Of a stretch of DNA of 64,000 nucleotides, positions 46,574-55,888 are shown one piece after another. The position numbers and the translations under genes are program-made. The notes beneath the pieces were generated by a model. That model was not told the DNA's origin and did not search any database. It saw only the letters and a program-made list of their open reading frames with translations. The stretch is taken from assembly GCF_002149965.1 (NCBI RefSeq), contig NZ_MSQB01000028.1, positions 11,613 to 75,612 on the forward strand, given 5' to 3'. Each line of letters begins with the position of its first letter. Within the stretch, counting starts at the first letter, position 1. The stretch comes from Novosphingobium panipatense. GTDB lineage: Bacteria; Pseudomonadota; Alphaproteobacteria; Sphingomonadales; Sphingomonadaceae.

Positions 46574-49500
46574 ACCTCATCCTCCGCGCCCGCACGTTCC
46601 CCGCCCGCGTCTGGTCTGCTGCCGAGCGAGGTGATCCATTCGTCAAGGCGCATCAGCTGGTCGTAGTCCGCATAAGAACCGAGTTCGGGATTGAGCCGCG
46701 CGGTGAACGGCTCGGTGCCGAGAATCCAGCGGTCGAGGGCGTCGTTCAGATAGCGCTCGGTTTCGGGCAGGAAGTCGTCCGGCTCGATCCCGGAGCGCCG
46801 CTTGCCGACCTTGAGCGGCGTGGTGGCATAGCCGAACCGGTTTTTGTCCTTGGCCATCGACCAGTATTCGAATTCGCCCGCCTCGCCCGCGATCTCCCGG
46901 CCCTGCATGTCCTTGAAACCGCCCGCCTGCGCGATCAGCGCGATCAGGCCGAGTTGCAGCGCGAAGCCTTCCTCCACGCGGCGCGGGGTCGGCGGCGAGC
47001 CGGTCTTGTAATCGACCACCGCCAGCGAACCGTCGGGCAGCAGATCAATGCGGTCGGCGCGGCCGTGGATGCGGATGTCGCGGTAGCGCATGTCGCCCCA
47101 GGCCTCGCTGGCCACGACCCGGCGGCCCGCCGTTTTGTGCGCCAGCACGAGTTCGCGGAACGTATCGAGCGCGGCGGAAAGGCGCGGCCACCAGAGCGCG
47201 CGCATCAGCGGATGCGCGTTCTTCTCGGTCAGCACGGCCTGCGCGATCGCGTGGAGCCCGTCCACCGGCTCACCTGCCTTGTGCCAGTCCTCCAGGATCT
47301 TGTGCGCAACTTCGCCTTTCCACGCCGCGCTCGGCTCGGCATCGAGCGCGTCGAGCTTGCGCAGGCGGAGAATGGCATTGGCGTAGAATTCGTAAGGATC
47401 GCCGCGCAGGCGGTCCAGCCCGGTCACCGCCAGATCGACGCGGCGCTGGTCGGGCGAAGGCATGGGCTGCGGGCGCGGATGGCCGGCCACCGGGGGCGCA
47501 TCGTCGAGCATGCGCGCCAGACGCAGCACATCGCTTTCGACATGGCGCTCCGCCTGTTCACCCAGCAGCGCCTTGACGCGCAGCACGAAGCGCGAGGGGA
47601 TCACCGGCCTGCCCGCATCGCGCAAGGCCCAGCTCAACACGACTTCGGGCGCGCCGAGCGCGGCGGCAAGGTCGTGCGCGGCAAGGCCGATGCGGAAATC
47701 CGCGCCCGGTACCCCCAACGCGCGCAGCACGGCAGGCGGCAGCAGCGCGTCCTGCGAGGGCGAGGCAGGCCAGACGCCCTCGACGAGACCGCCGCAGATG
47801 ACGAGATCCGCGCGGCTCATCCGCGCTTCCAGCAGGCCGTAGATCGATACGCGCGGATGGCCGCCCCAGGGTGGGCGCACCGAGACCCGGTCCATGGCGT
47901 CGCGCAGCATGGCGTGAAGCTCGCGCGGGTCGAACAGCGTCCCCGCCGAGCCTGCCGCGCCGCGCAGTTCCTCGACCATGGCGCTGAGGCTGCGGCCGTC
48001 GGCCTGCGCCCAGATCGCCTCGCCGCAGAGCGCTTCGGCGGCATCCACCAGCGCCGCGAGCATCGCTTCCAGCGGCTGACCTTCGGTGAGCGCGAAGAGC
48101 GGCGCCAGCACGGCCTCCACCGCACTCCACCATTCGCCCAGCTTCTCCTGCTCGGCGAGATCGGCCAGCGCCGCCAGACCCGCACCGGGGCGCGGACCGC
48201 GCAAGGCAAGATCGAGCTTGCGTGCGGATTCCAGCCAGCGCGCGCGGCCCTCACCGCCACCTGCGAGCGGGTGGACCAGCAGCGCGATCAGCGGGACCGG
48301 CGCGGCCTGTTCGGCCAACACTTCGGCCAGCAGCAGCATGAGCCGCCCTGCCGCCGTCTGCGCGAGGGGGCGCCCTGCGGTATCGTCCGCCTCGATCCCC
48401 CAACGCGTGAGGTGCGCGACCACGCGGCCCGCCAGCCCGCGATCGGGGGTGATGAGCGCAACGCGGCGCTCCGGCACTTCCAGCGCCTCGCGGATCAGCA
48501 CGGCGATCGCCTGCGCTTCCTGTTCCGGGTGCGTGCTTTCCATCAGCCGCACACCGGAAAGGCGGCGTTTCTCGGCTGGCAATTCGACCCAGGCCGCCGA
48601 AGCGCGGGGCGGCAGGAACAAGTTGGAGATCACCGTGCTGCGCTCGGCGGGCGAGGCGCCGTAGCCGGAGCGGTGCCACGCGGAAACTTCCTCGCGGGCG
48701 ATGCCCATGCGGTTGAGCAGGAGCTTGAGGTGGTACTGCGGGTGAGTGACCGCATCGCTTCGGCCGAACGGCGGCTCTTCCGGGTTCTCGGGCTTTCCGG
48801 CAATGCCGAGTTCGTCCCAGACCTCGCCGGGAAGCGCCAGATCGAAGTCCGGCAGGACTACGGAACCGCCCGGAAGTTCGCTGACCACGCGCAGCAATCT
48901 GGCCAGCGCGGGCGAAGCACTGGTCACGCCCGCCGCGACCACGGGATATTGCGGCGGCACCGCGCGCCATTCCGCGGCGGCATGTTCGAATAGCCGGTTG
49001 CGGCGCTCCGGCGCGTCGATCTCGCCGCGGCTCGCCAGTTCCGCGATCCAGTATTGCTGCACCATCAGGAAGGTGCGGGTATTGTCGGTCCAGTGCCCGG
49101 CCAGGTCGCCGACGATGCCGATCACCCGCTCGCTCATCAGGTCGAGCGGGGCGATGCCTTCCACCAGCAGGCGGTCCATGGTGCGGCCGAGCTCCCAGGC
49201 GCGGCGCAGCAAAGCCGCACCTTTCCCTGCCTCCGCGCCCTCCACTTCACGCAAGTAATGGGCAAGCCGCAGCCAGCGCCGGGTCGGATCGGCGGCGGGC
49301 GGAATATCGGCGGCCCCGAGCGGATCGAGCAGCGGCCCGAGCGTCTCGTCGAGATCGAGATCACCAACCACCACCATACGCGGCAGCAGCATGCCGGGCC
49401 TGTCGGTCGTGCCCGAATGGCGCACAAAAGCCTCGGTAACGGTGCGGACCGTGCGGCGGCTGGGCAGCAGCAGGGTCAGCCGGGCGAGGCCCAGCTCACC

Positions 49501-49596
49501 TTCGGAATAGCGCGGCACCAGCCCCGCCACGAGGGCATCGGCGAAACCACGGTGCGCAGCAATGGAATAAACGCGCGGCCCGCCCCCTTCAGGCAC
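46570..49596 (-). CDS. addB: Double-strand break repair protein AddB
   Basis: Partner of AddA. The product is 1008 aa, the alphaproteobacterial AddB type, with inactivated helicase-like N-terminal domains (RLTLLLPSRRTVRTV) and a C-terminal nuclease domain. The key nuclease strand is LAVVDYKTGSPPTPRR, followed by the GFALQLGLIAL helix. It starts with GTG at 49596, overlapping the murU stop by 8 bases, and overlaps addA at its end, so murU, addB and addA are translationally linked. Confidence 0.95.
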   Translation of the reverse strand: MPEGGGPRVYSIAAHRGFADALVAGLVPRYSEGELGLARLTLLLPSRRTVRTVTEAFVRHSGTTDRPGMLLPRMVVVGDLDLDETLGPLLDPLGAADIPPAADPTRRWLRLAHYLREVEGAEAGKGAALLRRAWELGRTMDRLLVEGIAPLDLMSERVIGIVGDLAGHWTDNTRTFLMVQQYWIAELASRGEIDAPERRNRLFEHAAAEWRAVPPQYPVVAAGVTSASPALARLLRVVSELPGGSVVLPDFDLALPGEVWDELGIAGKPENPEEPPFGRSDAVTHPQYHLKLLLNRMGIAREEVSAWHRSGYGASPAERSTVISNLFLPPRASAAWVELPAEKRRLSGVRLMESTHPEQEAQAIAVLIREALEVPERRVALITPDRGLAGRVVAHLTRWGIEADDTAGRPLAQTAAGRLMLLLAEVLAEQAAPVPLIALLVHPLAGGGEGRARWLESARKLDLALRGPRPGAGLAALADLAEQEKLGEWWSAVEAVLAPLFALTEGQPLEAMLAALVDAAEALCGEAIWAQADGRSLSAMVEELRGAAGSAGTLFDPRELHAMLRDAMDRVSVRPPWGGHPRVSIYGLLEARMSRADLVICGGLVEGVWPASPSQDALLPPAVLRALGVPGADFRIGLAAHDLAAALGAPEVVLSWALRDAGRPVIPSRFVLRVKALLGEQAERHVESDVLRLARMLDDAPPVAGHPRPQPMPSPDQRRVDLAVTGLDRLRGDPYEFYANAILRLRKLDALDAEPSAAWKGEVAHKILEDWHKAGEPVDGLHAIAQAVLTEKNAHPLMRALWWPRLSAALDTFRELVLAHKTAGRRVVASEAWGDMRYRDIRIHGRADRIDLLPDGSLAVVDYKTGSPPTPRRVEEGFALQLGLIALIAQAGGFKDMQGREIAGEAGEFEYWSMAKDKNRFGYATTPLKVGKRRSGIEPDDFLPETERYLNDALDRWILGTEPFTARLNPELGSYADYDQLMRLDEWITSLGSRPDAGGERAGAEDEV

Positions 49597-50314
49597 GGGT
49601 CAGCCATTCCTCGGTGGGTCTGATGGCGGTCGGTTCGCCCACTTCGAACCACAGGCCGGTATGGGAAATGCCGAAGACACGGCCTTCCTCGATGGCGCGG
49701 TTCCACAGGATGTTGGTGGAGAACGGGCCTTCCGGCGCGTCACGCAGCAGGCGCTTCGAGACGATCTGGATGCCCGAAAAGATGAAAGGCGCAACCCGCC
49801 CCGGCTTGCGACGCGAGACGCGGCCCAGCGCGTCGAGGTGGAAATCGCCCTCGCCGCGATAGTTCATCGCGCGCGGGTGCGAGACCAGCAGCAGCAGCGC
49901 GTCCATCGCCTCTGGATCCCAGGCGCGCGAGAGTTCGTGGAACACGTCCTCCGGCCCGTCGAGCCAGATATTGTCGCTGTTGAGGCAGAAGAAGGTATCG
50001 GGCAGCAGCGGCGCGGCCTTGACCATGCCGCCGCCGGTTTCGAGCAGCTGCGCGCGCTCGTCCGACACGGTGACCTCAGGCCCCTTGCGGCGCACCTTGA
50101 AATGGCCTTCCAGCGCATCGGCCAGGTAGTGGACGTTGACCACCGCCTTCTCCACGCCGGCAGCGTCCAGCTTGTCCAGCGCATGGTCGATCAGCGACTT
50201 GCCCGCCACGCGCACCAGCGGCTTGGGCTGGGTAGCGGTGAGCGGACGCATGCGCTTGCCGAGACCGGCCGCCAGCACCATGGCCGTGTCGCTGGCCAGC
50301 TTGCCCCCATTCAT
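49589..50314 (-). CDS. murU: N-acetylmuramate alpha-1-phosphate uridylyltransferase (MurU-type)
   Basis: Nucleotidyltransferase of 241 aa, proposed to make UDP-MurNAc from MurNAc-1-phosphate and so return recycled cell-wall sugar to peptidoglycan synthesis without the fosfomycin-sensitive MurA step. It has the signature AMVLAAGLGKRMRPLT (11-26) and QPKPLVRVAGK, the NSDNIWL metal site and a C-terminal FEVGEPTAIRPTEEW. Adjacent amgK supports MurU over a general mannose- or glucose-1-phosphate transferase. The ATG overlaps the amgK stop. Confidence 0.9.
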   Translation of the reverse strand: MNGGKLASDTAMVLAAGLGKRMRPLTATQPKPLVRVAGKSLIDHALDKLDAAGVEKAVVNVHYLADALEGHFKVRRKGPEVTVSDERAQLLETGGGMVKAAPLLPDTFFCLNSDNIWLDGPEDVFHELSRAWDPEAMDALLLLVSHPRAMNYRGEGDFHLDALGRVSRRKPGRVAPFIFSGIQIVSKRLLRDAPEGPFSTNILWNRAIEEGRVFGISHTGLWFEVGEPTAIRPTEEWLTRA

Positions 50315-51300
50315 ACGGCGTAGCTCCCGCCGTTGGCTTCGCGCAGATGGGCGGGGATATTCGCGTCGAACCAGCGCGCCACCGGCTCCAGCGCCGGGTG
50401 GGCGAGGTCGCGTTCGAGCAGCGCCCAGACGCGCGGGATCAGATCGAGATAGCGCGCCTTGCCGTCACGCCGCCAGAGGCGCACGAAAATGCCGATGATC
50501 TTGGTGTTCCGCTGCGCGCCGAGGCGAGCGTAGTCGGCCAGGAATGTCTCGGGATCGGCGCCGGTCGCCTGCAGGTAATGGTCGAACATTTCCGCTTCCA
50601 GTTCCGGCGAAACCTCGCGGCGGGCATCCTGAAGCAGGGACACGAGATCATAGGCGGGGTGGCCGATCAGGGCGTCCTGAAAGTCCAGCAGGCCCTGCTT
50701 TTCCAGCGCGCCGAGCAGCATGATGTTCTCGGCATGATAGTCGCGCAGCACGGTGACGCCGGGGCGCTGGCGGGGCAGCAGCGCGCCCATCACCGATTCC
50801 CAGGCCGTCACGAAACCGGCGGTATCCACGCGCAGGTCCTGTGCCGAACAGTACCAGTCCACGAACAGCCGCACCTCGCGCTGGTACTCGCTCATCGAAT
50901 AGTCGAGGAAGGGACCGGGCGGCAATTCGCGCAGCAGTGCCAGCACGTCCACGGCGCCGCGATAGACGGCGGCCTCGTCGTCCGGCCACTGGTCCAGATA
51001 GTCGCGCATGCGCGCATGGCCGAAGTCTTCCATCAGAACCAGGCCGCGCTCGGCCCGTTCCGCCAGGATGCGCGGGGCGCGGAGGCCATTGAGATCCAGC
51101 CAGTGCGCCGCGCGCAGGAAGGGTGTGGGATCCTCGGTGGGCGGCGGCGCGTCCATCAGCATGGCCGTTTCGCCATTGCCGCGCGTCACGCGGAAATAGC
51201 GGCGGAACGAGGCGTCCCCGGCCAGCGGTTCGACATGGGCGCCCGCCCAGCCGGCTTCGGCAAGGAAGGGTTCGAGATCGGCGGGAAGATTCGTGCTCAT
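50311..51300 (-). CDS. amgK: N-acetylmuramate/N-acetylglucosamine 1-kinase (AmgK-type)
   Basis: Anomeric sugar kinase of 329 aa with the aminoglycoside-phosphotransferase fold. It has the nucleotide strand DASFRRYFRVTR, the catalytic loop VTVLRDYHAENIMLL and the metal motif LLDFQDALIGHPAYDLVSLL. It should phosphorylate MurNAc at C1 to feed MurU. The pair amgK-murU occurs in alphaproteobacteria and pseudomonads. A CTAGAGC-family repeat lies directly before its start codon, between it and tsaE. Confidence 0.92.
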   Translation of the reverse strand: MSTNLPADLEPFLAEAGWAGAHVEPLAGDASFRRYFRVTRGNGETAMLMDAPPPTEDPTPFLRAAHWLDLNGLRAPRILAERAERGLVLMEDFGHARMRDYLDQWPDDEAAVYRGAVDVLALLRELPPGPFLDYSMSEYQREVRLFVDWYCSAQDLRVDTAGFVTAWESVMGALLPRQRPGVTVLRDYHAENIMLLGALEKQGLLDFQDALIGHPAYDLVSLLQDARREVSPELEAEMFDHYLQATGADPETFLADYARLGAQRNTKIIGIFVRLWRRDGKARYLDLIPRVWALLERDLAHPALEPVARWFDANIPAHLREANGGSYAV

Positions 51301-51311
51301 TTCGGCTCCCG

Positions 51312-51362
51312 CCCTAGAGCATTTTCAAGTCAGGTGGAAACACCTGACGACTGGGAAAATGC
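51312..51362 (-). repeat. Dispersed repeat, CTAGAGC family, copy 3
   Basis: GCCCTAGAGCATTTTC (identical to the thiE copy), then an internal hairpin TCAGGTGGAAACACCTGA, then GGAAAATGCGACC. It lies 12 bases before the amgK start codon in the minus orientation. Confidence 0.65.
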
Positions 51363-51398
51363 GACCAACAAACAACAGGGATCGCTGTTCTGATAAAA

Positions 51399-51860
51399 TC
51401 AGAACGAAACGCGATCCCGCCAATCAGAGCCGGGCTCGACAATGGCGATCCGCCCCTCATCCGCAACTTCCAGCGCGATTGAGAGGCAGCCCGGCTCATG
51501 GGCGAACCCTCCGGCGTGATCGGGCCACTCCGCGATCAGGGCCGCGCCCTGGCGATAGTCGTCGAGGCCGATCTCGTCGGCTTCGGACGGATCCTTCAAC
51601 CGGTAGAAATCCGCATGGACGAGCGGCAGGCGCACGCCCGGTCCGCCCGAGGCCGGGGGATCGTAGACTTCGATGATCGCGAAGCTGGGCGACGGCACTT
51701 CGCCCTCATGCCCCAAGGCGGCGATGATCGCGCGGGCGAGCGTGGTCTTCCCCGCGCCGAGACCGCCGGTCAGCGCGATCACGTCGTCGGGGCGCAATTG
51801 GTCGGCAATGGCGCGGCCGAAGCGCTCCATCGCGGCGAGGTCGGGCAATGCAATGTTCAC
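51399..51860 (-). CDS. tsaE: tRNA threonylcarbamoyladenosine biosynthesis ATPase TsaE
   Basis: ATPase needed for the t6A modification of ANN-decoding tRNAs, acting with TsaB, TsaC and TsaD. The product is 153 aa. It has Walker A LTGGLGAGKTTLARAI (about 31-46), the PSPSFAIIEVY switch and HADFYRL. It starts with GTG at 51860 overlapping the divL-like stop (GTGA), so the two are coupled. The other t6A genes are not in the window. Confidence 0.95.
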   Translation of the reverse strand: MNIALPDLAAMERFGRAIADQLRPDDVIALTGGLGAGKTTLARAIIAALGHEGEVPSPSFAIIEVYDPPASGGPGVRLPLVHADFYRLKDPSEADEIGLDDYRQGAALIAEWPDHAGGFAHEPGCLSIALEVADEGRIAIVEPGSDWRDRVSF

Positions 51861-54223
51861 GGAAGCTCCACCAGAGCGCTGGTGCCCTTGCCGGGCTCGG
51901 AAACGAGGCGCAGCGCACCGCCATGGGCCTCGACAAGCTGGCGGGCGAGCGGCAGGCCAAGGCCCTGGCTGCGTTCCACCGACTTGCCGTCGGCACTGGC
52001 CTTCATGCCGTCGAGCGCGAGCGCGATGCTGCGGCTGTCCATCCCCGCGCCCTGGTCCTGGACGAGGATCTGGAGCCATTCCGCCTCGCCCGACTTGCGA
52101 CGTCCGAGCTGGACGAGAATGTGCTGCCCCTGCCGCGAGGCCTCGATGGCATTGTCGACGAGATGGCCCAGCGCGCGCGCCAGCCGCTTGCGGTCACCCG
52201 AGATCGGACGCAGCAGCCCATTGGCCTGGAGATCGAGCACCAACCCCGCCTTCTGGAGATGCGCGGCGCGTTCCTCCACCACGGCACGGACGAAAGGCAT
52301 CGGATCGATTTCCTCGCGCTTGAGCGGCAGCAGCCCCGCCTCGCTCTGCGAAAGGTCCAGCAGGCTGTCGATATGATCGCCCAGCGCCTCCACGGAAGTC
52401 AGGATCGCGCCGACATATTCGCGCCCGCTCTCGGACAGGTCGCCGCCGATGCCCGCTTCCAGCAGTTCCGCGAAGCCGCCGATCGACGTGAGCGGCGTGC
52501 GCAGTTCGTAGCTCATCTTGGCAAGGAAGCGCGTCTTGATCGTATCGGCCTCGATCAGGGCCGCATTGCTTTCCCGCAGCGCCGCCTCGGCCTTCTGGGA
52601 ATCGGTGATGTCGAGCACGGCGAGCAGCCCGTTCCCGTCCGGCAACGGAACGCCCGCGAATTCCAGCATGCGCCCGTCGGCCAGCGCGATGCGCCCGCCT
52701 TTCTGCCCCCGGTCGAGCGTGGCCGTGCGCACCACGCCGCCCACCGTTTCCGCCTCGGCCGGGCGCTTGAGGCGCGGCGCGATCTTCTTGAGCAGGTCCT
52801 GGATATGCGGATGGGTGTCGAGAAAGTCGCTGTCGAGCCCCCAATCGGCGGCAAAGCGACGGTTCCATATCTGCATGCGGCCGTCGGGCGCGAAGACCGC
52901 AATCGATTCGAACAAGCTGTCGAACGTCGCCGTTCGCGTGCGCAGCAGGGTGTCGCGCACGGCGGAAAGGCGCAGCTGTTCGGTGCGATCCTCGGCGATG
53001 AGCATGAGGCCCCCGTCCGGCACCGGCTGGGCGACGATGCGCAAGTGCGTGCCGTCCGCGAGCGTCCAGGCCTCCTCGCTGGCGGTGCCTGCCGCGAACC
53101 AGGCCGCCTTCTCGCGCCGCCAGGCAGGAAAGTCCCGCGCTTCCGGCACGCGCCCGGCATCGCGGGCAGCGTCGAGCAGGCGCTCGAACGCCGGCAGATC
53201 CTGCAGGGCCTGGGCGGAGAGCTTGAACAGGCGCTGGAACGGCTGGTTGGCGAACGTGAGGCGCTTCTTGGCGTCGAACTGGGCCACGCCTGCCGAAAGC
53301 TGGTCCTGAAGCGCGCGCTGGGTCTCGCGGAAAGCGCGGAACGAGCGCGACATTTCCTCAAGATCCTCGATATCGACGGCATAGCCCGCCACCCCGTCCT
53401 CGCCCAGCGGCAGGTCGCTGACGCGCATGGCGCGGCGCTGGCCGTTGATCGTGGTGGAGACGATGCGCTGGATCGGCGCGCCCTTGTCCGCCGCCACCCG
53501 CGCCACTTGCGCCGGGGTAAGGCCGTCGACGTTCTCGACCAGTTCGGTGCCGCTGGCGACCACGCCCTGGGCGCTGTCCCCGCCGACGGCGGCGACATAG
53601 GCCGAGTTCACCAGTTGCAACTCGCCGTCCGGGCGGCGGAACCACATCGGCATCGGCGCCGCCTCGATCAGCGAGACGAGCGCGGTGAAGTCCCCCCGCG
53701 CCCGCGAGGCTTCGTCGCGCAGGCGGGTGAGTTCGGTCTCGCTGTCGGAAAAATCGAAGACCCAGACCAGCGCCGCGCCGCCGGGCGAGACTTGCGGGTC
53801 GGCCAGATGGCCGCGCAGCGCCAGCGAGCGGGTCGAGCCGCGCGGCGTCAGCACCATGCGAAACGGCGTGGCGGTCTTCTGGGTGCGGCGCACCGCCTCG
53901 GTCAATTCTTCCAGCTTCTCCGTGGGAAGCCCGCGTTCGCCGCCGCGTTCGCCGGGATCGAGTTCGGAAAGGAACTGCGGCACGCCGTCCAGCCCCAGCC
54001 ACTGGGCAAGGCGCGGACTGGCCTCGATTCGCCCGTCGGAGCGGACGAGCAGCGGCAGGGCGGGCGATTCCTCGACCATGCGCCCGAGCCTGCGCGCCGA
54101 GCGAAGCTGGCTTTCCGCCCGCTTCTGGCGGCTGCGCGCGGTGAGCACGGCCCAGGCCGCCGCCAGCATCCAGGCAGCGAGCAGAAGACCGATCAGGAGG
54201 GGTACGAGGCGATCCTGGTCCAT
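51857..54223 (-). CDS. divL: DivL-like sensor kinase with tyrosine at the phospho-acceptor position
   Basis: A 788-aa membrane kinase-like protein. One N-terminal transmembrane helix (about 6-27) is followed by several PAS-like domains (about 45-550) and a dimerisation helix reading KMSYELRTPLTSIGGF, where Tyr572 replaces the usual histidine (codon at 52508-52510). The ATPase domain follows (LVDNAIEAS, VQDQGAGMDS, GLGLPLARQLVEAHGG). In Caulobacter, DivL has the same PAS layout and Tyr substitution and controls CckA and cell-cycle asymmetry. I infer the same role. It sits between ahcY and tsaE. Confidence 0.9.
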   Translation of the reverse strand: MDQDRLVPLLIGLLLAAWMLAAAWAVLTARSRQKRAESQLRSARRLGRMVEESPALPLLVRSDGRIEASPRLAQWLGLDGVPQFLSELDPGERGGERGLPTEKLEELTEAVRRTQKTATPFRMVLTPRGSTRSLALRGHLADPQVSPGGAALVWVFDFSDSETELTRLRDEASRARGDFTALVSLIEAAPMPMWFRRPDGELQLVNSAYVAAVGGDSAQGVVASGTELVENVDGLTPAQVARVAADKGAPIQRIVSTTINGQRRAMRVSDLPLGEDGVAGYAVDIEDLEEMSRSFRAFRETQRALQDQLSAGVAQFDAKKRLTFANQPFQRLFKLSAQALQDLPAFERLLDAARDAGRVPEARDFPAWRREKAAWFAAGTASEEAWTLADGTHLRIVAQPVPDGGLMLIAEDRTEQLRLSAVRDTLLRTRTATFDSLFESIAVFAPDGRMQIWNRRFAADWGLDSDFLDTHPHIQDLLKKIAPRLKRPAEAETVGGVVRTATLDRGQKGGRIALADGRMLEFAGVPLPDGNGLLAVLDITDSQKAEAALRESNAALIEADTIKTRFLAKMSYELRTPLTSIGGFAELLEAGIGGDLSESGREYVGAILTSVEALGDHIDSLLDLSQSEAGLLPLKREEIDPMPFVRAVVEERAAHLQKAGLVLDLQANGLLRPISGDRKRLARALGHLVDNAIEASRQGQHILVQLGRRKSGEAEWLQILVQDQGAGMDSRSIALALDGMKASADGKSVERSQGLGLPLARQLVEAHGGALRLVSEPGKGTSALVELP

Positions 54224-54260
54224 TCACCCACGGCTATGAGGTGCGCAAGCCGTAAAGACA

Positions 54261-54296
54261 ATGGGGAGAGCGCCACGATTGCGGCACTCTCCCCAT
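54261..54296 (-). terminator. Terminator after ahcY
   Basis: Arms ATGGGGAGAGCGCC and complement (14 bp, one G-U) around a short loop, in the 98-bp gap between ahcY and the divL-like gene. On the minus strand it is followed by ATTGTCTTT. It suggests that ahcY is partly separated from the divL transcript. Confidence 0.7.
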
Positions 54297-54321
54297 CGTT
54301 AACCCATCAGGGCCTTACCGA

Positions 54322-55740
<1,419 letters not shown>

Positions 55741-55822
55741 GGGAAGCTCCTGGTACGTTGGACGTTACGCGAGACGCCGGACTGAGCCCGGCGCCTCGAA
55801 TGCATCGTCCCTACCCCGTCAG

Positions 55823-55868
55823 CTTTCGCGAAGCAAATATAAAGATATCTTTATATGCTTCGCGAAAG
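55823..55868. promoter_or_regulatory. Near-perfect palindrome upstream of ahcY, possible SahR-type operator
   Basis: Outer arms CTTTCGCGAAGC (55823-55834) and complement enclose a perfect 20-bp AT-rich palindrome ATATAAAGATATCTTTATAT (55837-55856). An ArsR-family repressor, SahR, is known to control ahcY and methionine-cycle genes in proteobacteria from AT-rich palindromes, so this is the leading candidate. A katG terminator function is less likely because there is no adjacent T-tract. Confidence 0.6.
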
Positions 55869-55888
55869 TTGCGGTGAAGCACGCCCGC

